Positions 55,349-64,000 of a stretch of 64,000 bases of DNA are shown piece by piece. The stretch's first letter is position 1, and every line of letters starts with the position of its first letter. The DNA lies in NCBI RefSeq assembly GCF_025211055.1, contig NZ_JAOARO010000004.1:1-64000 (forward strand), given 5' to 3'. Under the pieces are notes generated by a model. It worked only from the letters and a program-made list of their open reading frames with translations, was not told where the DNA came from and searched no databases. This DNA comes from Vallitalea sp. GTDB lineage: Bacteria > Bacillota > Clostridia > Lachnospirales > Vallitaleaceae. Both the position numbers and the translations under genes were made by a program.

Positions 55349-56995
55349 TTAACCTAGAATAGTTTGCAAATCATGGTCTGGTGTTGAAATCGACTGCAGA
55401 TTAAATTTATCGACCAATACTTGTAGAATGTTTGGGGTTATAAAAGCAGGTAATGTAGGTCCCAGATAAATATCTTTCAAACCAAGGTATAACATTGTTA
55501 GTAATACCGCAACCGCTTTTTGTTCATACCAGGTTATGATATAGGACAATGGAAGATCGTTCACATCACATTCAAATGCTTCTGATAAAGCTAAAGCAAT
55601 CTTAATAGCTGAATAAGCATCATTACATTGACCTACATCCAGTATTCTTGGGAAAGGACCGATAGAACCAAGATCTAATTTGTTGAATCTATATTTACCA
55701 CAGGCAAGGGTTAATATGATAGTATCTTTTGGTGTCTTTTCAGCAAATTCTGTATAATAATTTCTTCCAGGTCTAGCGCCATCGCAGCCGCCAATCAAGA
55801 AGAAATGCCTTATTTTACCGTCTTTGACAGCATTAACAATTGCATCAGCATTACTTAGGACAGCCTTTCTGGCAAATCCCATAGGTATTCTTTTCTCTGG
55901 TTCATCGGTAGTGAAGCCTTCTAATTCTAAAGCTTTTTCAATAACAGGTGAAAAATCCTTATGACCATCAATAGTAGGGATGTGGGTTACATTAGGCCAG
56001 CCAACAATACTTGAGGTGAATAACCTGTCTTTGTAATTTTCCCGTGGTTTCATTAAGCAGTTACTTGTCATTAATATTGCTCCAGGCAAGTTATCAAACT
56101 CTTTCTGTTGATCTTGCCAAGCACCACCAAAGTTTCCTATTAGATGCTTGTATTTTTTTAATCCAGGATAAGCGTTACAAGGAAGCATTTCTCCATGAGT
56201 ATATATATTAATACCTTTTCCTTCAGTTTGCTCAAGCAAATCTCCTAAGTCATTTAAATCATGACCTGATACTACAATAAAAGGTCCTTTTTTCTTGGTT
56301 ATGAGCATTTCTGTGGGTTCTGGGTCACCATAAGCACCAGTATTTGCTGCATCAAGTAGCTCCATACATCTAAAATTGGTTTTACCAAGTTCCATGTTTA
56401 GGTTGAAATAATCTTCAACAGTTAAATCTCTATTAAGGGTAGAACCAAGAGCTTTGAACATGAAACTAGCTATTTCAGCATCATATTTTCCAAGTACATA
56501 TGCATGATGAAAATATGCTCCCATACCTTTTATACCATATATTAACAACTCTCTTAATGAACGAATATCCATATCTAAGTCTTCATCATCCATAACACCT
56601 AAGTTCTTCATATTAGGAATACTAAGAATCTCTTCTTTTGTTTCAGGAGCAATATAATCTGCTCCCTCAGGTGCGTCAGAGGTGGAAGCTTTATTCATTA
56701 AGGCCTTTTTATAGTAATTAGTTTTTTTGATATATTTAACGAATCTTTCAGGTGCAAAGTTAACATTAGTAAGTGTTGCGAATACACACTCTGTACAAAA
56801 CTCTCCTAATTCTCTAGGTATATCCTGTCCATCTTCAATTAATCTTGTTGCATAATATCCTAATCCTTTTAATATGAAAATTAGAACGTCCTGCATTTTA
56901 GCTACATCAGGGTCTTTGGTGCAAATTCCCATTTTAGTACATCCTTTACCACCTGCTGTTTGTTCACATTGATAACAAAACATAGCGTTGTCCAT
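55349..56995 (-). CDS. hcp: Hydroxylamine reductase (hybrid-cluster protein)
   Basis: The 548-residue iron-sulfur protein reduces hydroxylamine to ammonia and is linked to nitric oxide and nitrosative-stress defence. The N-terminal cubane motif is Cys7-x2-Cys10-x8-Cys19-x5-Cys25, the spacing of strict-anaerobe (class I) members. The hybrid-cluster ligands lie in GGCDGARPGRNYYTEF, TLACGKYRFNKLDLG and DVGQCNDAYSAI, all present. The length is normal. The ATG follows AAGGAGGAAG. No hcr reductase gene is adjacent, as expected for class I. It is a single gene; I see no certain NsrR or FNR box. Confidence 0.95.
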   Translation of the reverse strand: MDNAMFCYQCEQTAGGKGCTKMGICTKDPDVAKMQDVLIFILKGLGYYATRLIEDGQDIPRELGEFCTECVFATLTNVNFAPERFVKYIKKTNYYKKALMNKASTSDAPEGADYIAPETKEEILSIPNMKNLGVMDDEDLDMDIRSLRELLIYGIKGMGAYFHHAYVLGKYDAEIASFMFKALGSTLNRDLTVEDYFNLNMELGKTNFRCMELLDAANTGAYGDPEPTEMLITKKKGPFIVVSGHDLNDLGDLLEQTEGKGINIYTHGEMLPCNAYPGLKKYKHLIGNFGGAWQDQQKEFDNLPGAILMTSNCLMKPRENYKDRLFTSSIVGWPNVTHIPTIDGHKDFSPVIEKALELEGFTTDEPEKRIPMGFARKAVLSNADAIVNAVKDGKIRHFFLIGGCDGARPGRNYYTEFAEKTPKDTIILTLACGKYRFNKLDLGSIGPFPRILDVGQCNDAYSAIKIALALSEAFECDVNDLPLSYIITWYEQKAVAVLLTMLYLGLKDIYLGPTLPAFITPNILQVLVDKFNLQSISTPDHDLQTILG

Positions 56996-57241
56996 ATATA
57001 CTTCCTCCTTAATATTGATATTTTTTCTTCATAGTTATCTTAGGCTAATCACAAGAAGAATATTCTACAATTGGAAGATTATTATATTAAATTATGCATT
57101 AAACAATAAATAATGGATTTCTGATTAAATAGCAATTCTTAATAATTACTTATCTATGATATTAAATAGAATATAATCGTGATATAATGATACTTATATT
57201 TATTAGATACAAAGACCAAATAAATGAAAGGAGTAATATAT

Positions 57242-57895
57242 ATGATACATAATGTCAAAGATAACTCATTAATCTTATTTCAAGGAGATAGTGTTACTGA
57301 TAGTGGTAGAACAAGTAATGAATATTTAGAACTTGGTTTTGGTTATGCTAATATGGTTGCATCATGGTTAACAGCATTACACCCAGAAAAACAATTACAA
57401 TTTCTTAACAAAGGAATAAGTGGTAATAGAGTTTCAGACCTTAAAAAAAGGTGGCAAGAAGATTGTATAGATCTAAGACCAGAAGTAGTTTCTATATTAA
57501 TAGGTATCAATGATTGCTGGCGTAGATATGATAGTAATGATCCTACTTCAGTTGATAATTTTGAAACTATATATAGAGAGATTCTTATGAATATAAAACA
57601 AAAATTAGATGCTAAGATAATAATTATGGAACCTTTCTTATTACCTGTAATTGAAGAATCAGAAGGCTGGTCTGCTGGGCAGGGTAGATGGAGAGAAGAC
57701 TTAGATCCTAAAATCCATGTAGTAAGATCTCTAGCAAGAGAGTTCAATGCTACATTAATTCCTCTAGATGGTATATTTGCAAGAGCAGCAACAGTTCAAC
57801 CTATGGAGAAATGGACTTTGGATGGAGTTCATCCTACACAAGCAGGACATGCATTAATAGCAAGACAATGGTTAAAAGCTTTTTCAGTAATGTAA
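57242..57895 (+). CDS. SGNH/GDSL-type esterase or lipase
   Basis: The 217-residue enzyme shows the four SGNH blocks: FQGDSVTDSGR with the nucleophile Ser, NKGISGNRVSDL with Gly, ILIGINDCWRR with Asn, and LDGVHPTQAGHALIA with the catalytic Asp/His pair. It lacks a signal peptide, so it acts inside the cell. Close relatives in Firmicutes are deacetylases of sugars or xylo-oligosaccharides, but the substrate is not certain. The ATG at 57242 follows AAAGGAG (a start at 57224 would overlap it). The fucI control region begins just downstream, so it is not in that operon. Confidence 0.85.
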   Translation: MIHNVKDNSLILFQGDSVTDSGRTSNEYLELGFGYANMVASWLTALHPEKQLQFLNKGISGNRVSDLKKRWQEDCIDLRPEVVSILIGINDCWRRYDSNDPTSVDNFETIYREILMNIKQKLDAKIIIMEPFLLPVIEESEGWSAGQGRWREDLDPKIHVVRSLAREFNATLIPLDGIFARAATVQPMEKWTLDGVHPTQAGHALIARQWLKAFSVM

Positions 57896-57936
57896 ATAAT
57901 TTATATATGGATAATTAAAATAAGTTAATAAATGAC

Positions 57937-57984
57937 TTGATAAAATAATAAAAAGATTATATAATAAAAGAAAACGATTACTAT
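57937..57984 (+). promoter_or_regulatory. fucI promoter with LacI-type operator O1 at the transcription start
   Basis: TTGATA (57937-57942) and TATAAT (57960-57965) have a 17-base spacer. Right after the -10 box lies AGAAAACGATTACTAT (57969-57984), a LacI/GalR-family operator with the central CG. It covers the predicted start near 57972, so a bound repressor would block initiation. Confidence 0.65.
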
Positions 57985-58100
57985 ACATTATGTAATTGAA
58001 TTCTTTTATTTTTATATTAACTAGTGTATGGCATATGTTTATGTGTCATATGATGAAACAAGTATATATAGAAGATGTATATTCTTATATTTTTTGTATT

Positions 58101-58121
58101 CATAGTAAACGATTACTATAG
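58101..58121 (+). promoter_or_regulatory. LacI-type operator O2 in the fucI leader
   Basis: ATAGTAAACGATTACTAT (58103-58120) is a nearly perfect palindrome around the central CG and matches the site before lacI. Its centre is about 134 bases after O1, so looping between the two or a roadblock to elongation is possible. Confidence 0.65.
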
Positions 58122-58203
58122 TTGTTTCATATTAGTTTCAATATCATATACTACCTCTTTATTAAAGGGGTTAAGGTTAATAAATTTTAAGGAGGAATAA
58201 TTT

Positions 58204-59994
58204 ATGACAGGTACAAATAGGTTACAAGGTAGAATGCCAAAGGTAGGAATCAGACCAACAATTGATGGTAGACGTGATGGGGTTAGAGAATCACTTGAAG
58301 ATCAAACAATGGATATGGCAAAAAGTGTTAAAGAGTTTTTAGAAGCAAATCTTCGCCATCCTAACGGTTTACCAGTAGAATGTGTTATCGCTGATACAAC
58401 TATAGGTGGGGTAGCTGAATCAGCAAAATGTGCTGATAAATTTGCAGCAGAAGGAGTTGGAGTATCTATCACTGTAACTCGTTGTTGGTGTTATGGAACT
58501 GAGACACTTGATATGGACCCATCAACACCAAAAGCTGTTTGGGGATTTAACGGAACTGAACGTCCAGGAGCAGTATATCTTGCAGCAGCATTAGCAGGTT
58601 ATGACCAAATAGGAATTCCAGCATTTGGAATCTATGGAAAAGACGTTCAAGATCTAGATGATACAACAATACCAGAAGATGTAAAAGAAAAATTATTACA
58701 ATTTACAAATGCAGGATTAGCTGTTGCTAATATGAAAGGCAAATCATATTTGTCTCTTGGAAGTGTTTCAATGGGAATCGCAGGTTCTGTTGTTGATCCA
58801 GCATTTTTCAAAGATTATCTTGGTATGAGAAACGAATATGTTGATATGTCTGAATTCATTAGACGTATAGATAATAAGATATATGATCCAGTTGAATACG
58901 AAAAAGCTATCAAATGGGTAAAAGAAAATTGTGTTGAAGGTGAAGACCGTAACGATAAAGAATTAATGCATACTAGAGAGCAAAAAGACGATGAATGGGA
59001 AACTGTTGTTAAGATGACTCTTATCGCAAAAGACTTAATGGTTGGTAACCCTCGTCTAGCAGAGTTAGGTTATATCGAAGAATCATGTGGACATAATGCA
59101 ATAGCTGGTGGATTCCAAGGTCAAAGACAATGGACAGATTTCATGCCTAACGGTGACTTCATGGAAACAATCCTTAATTCATCCTTTGATTGGAACGGTA
59201 TCAGAGAAGCATTTGTATTCGCTACAGAAAATGACTGCTTGAATGCAGTACCAATGTTATTTGGACATTTACTTACTGGAACAGCTCAGATATTCTCAGA
59301 TGTAAGAACTTATTGGAGTCCTGACTCTGTGAAACGTGTAACAGGAAAAGAATTATCAGGCAAAGGTGCTAATGGAATTATCCACTTAATCAATTCAGGT
59401 TCAACTACTCTTGATGCAACAGGACAACAATCAATAGATGGAAAACCAGCAATGAAACCATTCTGGGAAATTACTGAAGAAGAAACTAAAAAATGCTTAG
59501 ATGTAACTACTTGGGGACCAGCAAGCTTAGGATACTTCAGAGGTGGCGGATATTCTTCAACATTCAAAACAGATGGTGAAATGCCTGTAACAATGGCAAG
59601 AGTTAATATCATAAAAGGTCTAGGACCTGTTCTACAAATAGCAGAAGGTTACACTATTGACCTTGATGAAGACATTCATGATGTACTTAACATGAGAACT
59701 GACCCAACTTGGCCAACAACTTGGTTTGCACCAAACTTAACAGGCAAAGGTGCTTTCATAGATGTATATTCTGTAATGAACAACTGGGGAGCTAACCACG
59801 GTGCAATAAGTTATGGACATATCGGTGGTGACCTTATCACACTAGCATCTATGTTAAGAATACCTGTAGCTATGCACAATGTACCAGAAGAAAGAATCTT
59901 CAGACCTAAAACTTGGGGTGCATTCGGACTTGACGATTTACAAGGTGCAGACTACAGAGCATGTAATAACTTTGGACCAGTTTATGGTAAATAA
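58204..59994 (+). CDS. fucI: L-fucose isomerase
   Basis: The 596-residue enzyme converts L-fucose to L-fuculose (often also D-arabinose to D-ribulose). The full family pattern is present: [26 protein letters not shown] at the start, [51 protein letters not shown] with the catalytic Glu and Asp, and [21 protein letters not shown] with the metal-site His. The length is normal and it acts as a Mn2+ hexamer in the cytoplasm. The ATG follows AAGGAGGAAT. It has its own promoter with two LacI-type operators and ends at a terminator. No fuculokinase, aldolase or fucose permease is in the window. Its codon usage is a little richer in GC than the surrounding genes, as expected for a highly expressed enzyme. 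Confidence 0.96.
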   Translation: MTGTNRLQGRMPKVGIRPTIDGRRDGVRESLEDQTMDMAKSVKEFLEANLRHPNGLPVECVIADTTIGGVAESAKCADKFAAEGVGVSITVTRCWCYGTETLDMDPSTPKAVWGFNGTERPGAVYLAAALAGYDQIGIPAFGIYGKDVQDLDDTTIPEDVKEKLLQFTNAGLAVANMKGKSYLSLGSVSMGIAGSVVDPAFFKDYLGMRNEYVDMSEFIRRIDNKIYDPVEYEKAIKWVKENCVEGEDRNDKELMHTREQKDDEWETVVKMTLIAKDLMVGNPRLAELGYIEESCGHNAIAGGFQGQRQWTDFMPNGDFMETILNSSFDWNGIREAFVFATENDCLNAVPMLFGHLLTGTAQIFSDVRTYWSPDSVKRVTGKELSGKGANGIIHLINSGSTTLDATGQQSIDGKPAMKPFWEITEEETKKCLDVTTWGPASLGYFRGGGYSSTFKTDGEMPVTMARVNIIKGLGPVLQIAEGYTIDLDEDIHDVLNMRTDPTWPTTWFAPNLTGKGAFIDVYSVMNNWGANHGAISYGHIGGDLITLASMLRIPVAMHNVPEERIFRPKTWGAFGLDDLQGADYRACNNFGPVYGK

Positions 59995-60050
59995 TCAAGA
60001 GCATATTTACTTATAGGGTATCCAATGTCATTTAGTTAAGAAAAAGCATA

Positions 60051-60091
60051 AAGAGTTTTGTTCTAAAAATAGAACAAGGCTCTTTTTTTCA
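60051..60091 (+). terminator. fucI terminator
   Basis: AAGAGTTTTGTTCT (60051-60064) pairs with AGAACAAGGCTCTT (60071-60084) with two G-T pairs, followed by a T-run to 60089. Confidence 0.8.
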
Positions 60092-60202
60092 ACAATTATT
60101 TTTTTAACAATAAAATAACACTTGGCAAATCATAAAAATTAGGTAAAGCCTCTTAAATATATCATTCCTGTAAAAAATGCAAAGGAGCTACACAAAAATA
60201 AC

Positions 60203-60250
60203 TTGAAGAAAATAAAATAATTATATATAATATAGTAAACGATTACTATA
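60203..60250 (+). promoter_or_regulatory. lacI-type regulator promoter with overlapping operator
   Basis: TTGAAG (60203-60208) and TATAAT (60226-60231) have a 17-base spacer. The operator TATAGTAAACGATTACTATA (60231-60250) starts on the last base of the -10 box and matches the fucI operators, so autoregulation is very likely. Confidence 0.65.
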
Positions 60251-60286
60251 GATTATAAAAATAGAAGATAATGATGGGATGATAGT

Positions 60287-61300
60287 ATGGTCACTATAAA
60301 ACAAGTAGCAGAAAAAGCAAATGTATCGACAGCAACAGTATCTAGAGTCATTAATGGAAACTATCCAGTTAGTGAAAAGGTAAAAAATAAGGTTATGAAA
60401 ACTATAAAAGAATTAGGATATAGACCTAATTCAATAGCTAGAAGTCTTAAATGCAATAAAACATATATGGTAGGAATGGTTGTACCTGATATCTCTAATA
60501 ATTATTTTATGGATATTGCAAGAGGTGTAGAAAGTGTTATCAGCCCTCTAGGATATAGTCTTATCTTCTGTAGCACTAATGAAAATACAGACAAAGAACT
60601 AAGACTATTGAATGCATTAAATGATAAAAGAGTTGATTATGTCCTATTAGCATCAAGTACACAAGAAGACCATAAATTACAGAAATTTATAGACCAGGGT
60701 ATGAACATCATTATGATTGATACAAGTCTTGAAAACCTTCAGATCGATAGTGTCGTAGAAGATAATTATAATGCAACGTACAAATTAATTTCATATGTCA
60801 TAGATCAAGGACACAAAAGAATTGGTGCAGTAAATGGACTACTAAGTGTTAGTACTGCAAAAGAACGTTATAATGGCTTTTGCAAGGCACTAGAAGACTA
60901 TGATATTTCTTTAGAACAATCATATATAGTAAACGGTGCTTACAATAGAAAAAAATCATACGAAGAAGTAAAATTCATGATTCAAAGAAATATAAATAAT
61001 CTACCAACTGTACTATTCGCCGCAAATAATGATATGGCAGAAGGTGCTATGATTGCATTAAAAGAAATGAATCTAAAAATACCTGATGATATATCTATAG
61101 TTTCATTTGGAGATATCAATCTAGCAGAATTGATTGAACCAAGATTGACAATCATATCTCAGAATGCTGTATTGATTGGTCAGAAGGCTGGAGAATTAAT
61201 GTTGAAAAAAGTTTCTGGTAATAGTGAAAACGATATTACTAAAGTTACAATACCGTCAGAAATCATCATAAGAAATTCCGTAAAATCAATTTTAGATTAA
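60287..61300 (+). CDS. LacI-family transcriptional regulator of fucI
   Basis: The 337-residue repressor begins with the LacI helix-turn-helix: VTIKQVAEKANVSTATVSRVINGNYPVSEKVKNKV, followed by the hinge RPNSIARSLK. A periplasmic-binding-protein-like sugar domain follows (MVGMVVPDISNNYFMDIARGVE to DDISIVSFGDINLAELIEPRLTIISQ). The family binds palindromes centred on CG, and exactly that kind of site, AGTAAACGATTACT, is found before this gene and twice before fucI. I infer that it represses fucI and itself until fucose or a derivative binds. The start follows GATGGGATGATAGT, a modest site. It is a single gene after the fucI terminator. Confidence 0.92.
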   Translation: MVTIKQVAEKANVSTATVSRVINGNYPVSEKVKNKVMKTIKELGYRPNSIARSLKCNKTYMVGMVVPDISNNYFMDIARGVESVISPLGYSLIFCSTNENTDKELRLLNALNDKRVDYVLLASSTQEDHKLQKFIDQGMNIIMIDTSLENLQIDSVVEDNYNATYKLISYVIDQGHKRIGAVNGLLSVSTAKERYNGFCKALEDYDISLEQSYIVNGAYNRKKSYEEVKFMIQRNINNLPTVLFAANNDMAEGAMIALKEMNLKIPDDISIVSFGDINLAELIEPRLTIISQNAVLIGQKAGELMLKKVSGNSENDITKVTIPSEIIIRNSVKSILD

Positions 61301-61432
61301 GTTTACATAAATGTATTATATTATTTGAATCTTATATCCAACAATATACAGTATTTCTAAATAATTATAGTGGATTATTATACTTGTAACATGTATAATT
61401 ATTATATTATGTTAACTTAGGGGTGAATGGAA

Positions 61433-63154
61433 TTGAAAAATAAGAAGTTGGTTATTATAGTGATTAGCGTTTTTATATTGATAACATCTATTACCATGTT
61501 TTTATCAACTAAAAAAGAATATGAAGATATGACATATAATGAGTTCGTTAACTATGTTGAACAAAGTTTAGTTGGGGAAGTAACAATAATTGATGATAAC
61601 ACGTTGTATGTTAAGTTGAAAGATAATGAGAAAGAAGTATATAAAGTTCCAAATCCTCTAAAGGATGGTTTTAAAGAGTATCTGTTATTACAGGACATTA
61701 AAGTAGGAGTTGGAAGTAGTTCAGGGCTTGAAAAAACTTTTCAGACTGTTGGTGTTGGATTGCTTCTTATTGGAGTATTATGGTATATCAGAAAAGGTTC
61801 AGGCAATAACAAACAAGTCATAGTTGATGCCAATAAGAATAAGATAAACAATAACAATGTAGTCAATTTCAGCAATGTGGCTGGAAATGAAGAAGCAAAA
61901 GATTTAGTAGGAGATATTATTGATTTTATTAAGACACCTGAAAAATACTCTTCAATGGGAGCTAGAATGCCTAGAGGTGTATTATTATATGGTCCACCAG
62001 GAACAGGTAAGACTCTTATGGCAAAAGCAGTTGCTGGAGAAGCAGATGTACCTTATTATGCAGTAAGTGGTTCTGATTTTATACAGATGTATGTAGGGGT
62101 TGGAGCTAGCAGGATAAGACAATTATTTAAAAAAGCCAAAAAAAGTGAAAAAGCAGTTATTTTTATAGACGAGATTGATGCAATTGGTAAGACAAGAGCA
62201 GGTAGAGCTTCAGCAAGTAATGATGAAAGAGATCAAACATTAAATGCTCTTCTTACAGAGATGTCAGGTTTTAATGATAACGAGGGTATAGTAGTAATTG
62301 CTGCGACTAACCGTATTGATACACTCGATCCTGCGTTACTAAGACCTGGTAGATTCGATAGACAAATTGAGATAGGGTTACCAGACTATAATGCTAGAAG
62401 AGATATAATATCTTTACATGCCAAGAATAAACCTATTAATGATACAGTAGATATTGATAGTATAGCTAAGGATACAGTATATTTTAGTGGTGCCATGTTA
62501 GAGAATCTAATGAATGAGGCTGCTATAATTACAGCAAACAGTAATGAAAAATCTATAAGAAAAGAACATATAGACAAAGCGTTCTATACAGTTATAGCAG
62601 GTGCAGAGAAAAAGGATAGAAGTAATATTACTGATAAAGATAGACAGATAACTGCATATCATGAGGCAGGACATGCACTAATGACAAAATTATTATTACC
62701 AGATAACATTATATCAAAAGTTACTATAATTCCAAGTACCAGAGGTGCTGGTGGATTCAGTATGAGTATACCAAAAGATAAAATGTATCAGAGTAAAAAA
62801 GAAATTATTAGTAATATAAAAGTTTTGCTTGCAGGTAGAGTTGCTGAAGAAATCATTTTTGGAGAAGATGGTGTAACAACTGGTGCAAGTAACGATATTG
62901 AAAAAGCATCCAATCTTATAAAAGACTATATTGTAAAATATGGTATGGATGACAACTTTGGATTATTTAATTTTGAATCAGCGGGTGTTAATGATATGGC
63001 AATAATAGATCAATGTAGAGAAGAAATCAAAAAAGCGTATATAAGTGCAAAAGATATATTAGAAAAAAATAAAGTATATCTTAGTAGAATTGCAAGTATG
63101 CTTATTAAAAAAGAAACTATTGATAATAATGATATAGAAGAGATTTGTGCATAA
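61433..63154 (+). CDS. ftsH: ATP-dependent zinc metalloprotease FtsH
   Basis: The 573-residue membrane protease degrades misfolded and regulatory membrane proteins. It has two helices (about 7-23 and 102-120) around a short outer loop, then an AAA ATPase with Walker A GPPGTGKT (187-194), Walker B IFIDEIDAIG and the arginine finger region LLRPGRFDRQ. The M41 peptidase part has HEAGH (410-414) and GVTTGASNDIEKA with the third zinc ligand. It is shorter than the usual 610-660 residues; the C-terminal Glu-rich tail is missing and the outer loop is small. This may be a second, specialised FtsH. The TTG start has GGGGTGA eight bases upstream; an ATG at 61427 would sit directly on that site. Confidence 0.93.
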   Translation: MKNKKLVIIVISVFILITSITMFLSTKKEYEDMTYNEFVNYVEQSLVGEVTIIDDNTLYVKLKDNEKEVYKVPNPLKDGFKEYLLLQDIKVGVGSSSGLEKTFQTVGVGLLLIGVLWYIRKGSGNNKQVIVDANKNKINNNNVVNFSNVAGNEEAKDLVGDIIDFIKTPEKYSSMGARMPRGVLLYGPPGTGKTLMAKAVAGEADVPYYAVSGSDFIQMYVGVGASRIRQLFKKAKKSEKAVIFIDEIDAIGKTRAGRASASNDERDQTLNALLTEMSGFNDNEGIVVIAATNRIDTLDPALLRPGRFDRQIEIGLPDYNARRDIISLHAKNKPINDTVDIDSIAKDTVYFSGAMLENLMNEAAIITANSNEKSIRKEHIDKAFYTVIAGAEKKDRSNITDKDRQITAYHEAGHALMTKLLLPDNIISKVTIIPSTRGAGGFSMSIPKDKMYQSKKEIISNIKVLLAGRVAEEIIFGEDGVTTGASNDIEKASNLIKDYIVKYGMDDNFGLFNFESAGVNDMAIIDQCREEIKKAYISAKDILEKNKVYLSRIASMLIKKETIDNNDIEEICA

Positions 63155-63227
63155 ATTATACAAGTATGTAATATTGGAAGAAGATAATATTAAGTAAATT
63201 ATGTAATCAGCAACGATATAGTCAATT

Positions 63228-63258
63228 AGTCATATGAATTTTCATATGGCTTTTTTTG
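63228..63258 (+). terminator. ftsH terminator
   Basis: AGTCATATGAA (63228-63238) pairs with TTCATATGGCT (63241-63251) with one G-T pair and a 2-base loop, and a run of T follows. Confidence 0.75.
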
Positions 63259-63277
63259 TCTTGATGTTAAAAAAATG

Positions 63278-63335
63278 TTGACATATAAAGTCCAACTGTA
63301 TATAACCATTTTATACAGTTAAACTATATAGTTTT
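63278..63335 (+). promoter_or_regulatory. Promoter overlapped by two palindromes, possible PadR-type operator
   Basis: TTGACA (63278-63283) and TATAAC (63301-63306) are 17 bases apart. AACTGTATA (63294-63302) and TATACAGTT (63312-63320) form a 9-bp dyad across the -10 box, and AAACTATATAGTTTT (63321-63335) is a second palindrome. DUF2812 genes usually follow padR genes, so these may be operators left from a lost padR. That is inference. Confidence 0.45.
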
Positions 63336-63350
63336 GCTGTATAGCCAGAG

Positions 63351-63656
63351 GATACGGTTATTAAGGTTGATTATAGAGTTTTTAATAAGAGGGATGCTTA
63401 TGAAGATTATTTGATGTTGTTTAAAGATAGTGGTTGGGAACATATTTGTGGAAATCGTTCTTGTGGAGCTCAATATTTTAAGAGAATTGATGAGAGTAGT
63501 GATTCTGATATATTTTCTGATCTTTCATCAAAAGCTGGTAGATATAAAAGGTTATCTAATGTATGGATGTCTTTAGCAGGTTACTATAGCAAAATAAAAT
63601 GTGAAAAATATTATAGAAAGAGTGGAACTTTTTACCAAGAGCTTTCGTCTAACTAG
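63351..63656 (+). pseudogene. DUF2812 protein remnant, truncated at both ends
   Basis: The frame is open from 63351, just after a TAG, but the first ATG is only at 63411 and has no ribosome-binding site. The codons before that ATG (VDYRVFNKRDAYEDYLML) and after it (FKDSGWEHICGNRSCGAQYF, then KAGRYKRLSN) are all typical of DUF2812 proteins, so the coding sequence once began further upstream. Full members are about 180-400 residues and carry membrane helices; both the N-terminal start and the C-terminal helices are missing here. An intact gene would normally sit behind a PadR-type regulator and may tune its activity. A truncated product of 81 residues could still be made from 63411 but is probably inert. 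Confidence 0.6.
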
Positions 63657-63702
63657 GGATGGAAAAATTACGTAGTTATTTAAAATGTTAAGGAGGATAT
63701 TT

Positions 63703-64000
63703 ATGAGAAGAGTGTTGAAGAGAGTTATGGCAACAGTATTATGCATTTTAACGTTGTCACAAGGAATTTATGCTAATGAATTAGTTGCTGTGAAAGAAAA
63801 AGAAGTGGATAGCAGCATATTGAAAGTGGATGAAATTGCAGAAATAGTAAAGAAAGAATTAAAAATAGGTAAAGAGTTTGAAGTAGAAGATTCAAGTTTG
63901 TCTACTGATGATTATTATCTTAAAAAAGTATGGAACTTGATATTTGAATCAGATGATAAGAATATTCAGGTTAGAGCTGATGCTGAAACAGGCAAAATCA
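63703..64000 (+). CDS. Secreted protein, probably with PepSY/YcdB-like domain (partial, runs off the window)
   Basis: An ATG preceded by AAGGAGGATATTT opens a frame that stays open to the window end (99 codons). The signal peptide is clear (RRVLKRVMATVLCILTLSQGIYA, cleavage near residue 25). Then comes an acidic stretch, EIAEIVKKELKIGKEFEVED, and VWNLIFESDDKNIQVRADAETGKI, which resembles the PepSY or YcdB/YcdC-type repeat that ends in a D-x-x-T-G turn. The remainder is outside the window. It lies 46 bases after the DUF2812 remnant and may use the same promoter. Confidence 0.7.
   Translation, partial: MRRVLKRVMATVLCILTLSQGIYANELVAVKEKEVDSSILKVDEIAEIVKKELKIGKEFEVEDSSLSTDDYYLKKVWNLIFESDDKNIQVRADAETGKI

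Noticed and set aside
1..64000. tRNA or rRNA genes
   Set aside because: No cloverleaf with CCA-type end or conserved rRNA sequence was noticed while reading; I cannot run a covariance search.

Overview
This window is AT-rich (roughly 30% GC by eye), with ribosome-binding sites close to AGGAGG, sigma-A type promoters, U-tailed hairpin terminators and many lipobox lipoproteins. That points to a low-GC Gram-positive anaerobe of the Clostridia. Hydroxylamine reductase, L-fucose isomerase, Cache-domain chemoreceptors and an LplB/YtcP-type sugar ABC transporter all fit. A polysaccharide-degrading Lachnospirales/Vallitalea-like organism is my guess, not something the sequence proves.

Layout. 1-139: one end of an IS66-like insertion sequence. 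140-5400: a Cache-HAMP-GGDEF diguanylate cyclase, a small membrane protein, an XRE regulator and a large membrane-anchored protein. 5600-9700: an erythromycin-esterase-family lipoprotein, then a decayed accessory patch (truncated ORF, lipoprotein, frameshifted membrane protein, ORF scraps) and a GNAT acetyltransferase. 9900-14500: a pair of half-size permeases, a nitroreductase, a multi-spanning membrane protein and an alanine/glycine:Na+ symporter behind a glycine riboswitch. 14500-16840: a WYL-type regulator broken by a one-base frameshift and an FAD oxidoreductase. 16840-17685 is a gene desert.

17686-26690 is a polysaccharide-utilisation cluster: a chondroitin-lyase-like PL8 enzyme without a signal peptide, a membrane-bound AraC-family sensor/regulator, two ABC permeases and a solute-binding lipoprotein. 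26890-35622 encodes three surface proteins: a 933-residue lipoprotein, an alpha-2-macroglobulin-like protein and a MEMO-family lipoprotein. 35685-38223 holds a BceAB-like transporter with a truncated permease, followed by a long palindromic element. A lysophosphatidate acyltransferase, an aldehyde dehydrogenase and two tandem paralogous chemoreceptors follow.

45576-52303 is the most striking part: a compact class I lanthipeptide operon (lanA-lanB-lanT-lanC). Its precursor core is built from five tandem Tyr-Thr-Ser-X-Cys pentads followed by two further cysteines. The operon starts at a consensus promoter and has a perfect 17-bp hairpin between the precursor and the dehydratase. No leader protease, immunity transporter or dedicated two-component system is visible in the window.

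After it come a secreted coiled-coil protein, an M24 aminopeptidase, a Tyr/Arg-rich small protein, hydroxylamine reductase, an SGNH hydrolase, L-fucose isomerase with a LacI-family regulator (three matching operators), an FtsH protease, a DUF2812 remnant and the start of a secreted protein. Two long-range links stand out: the esterase gene and the BceAB-like genes share the same promoter architecture 30 kb apart, and fucI and lacI share LacI-type operators placed over their own promoters.
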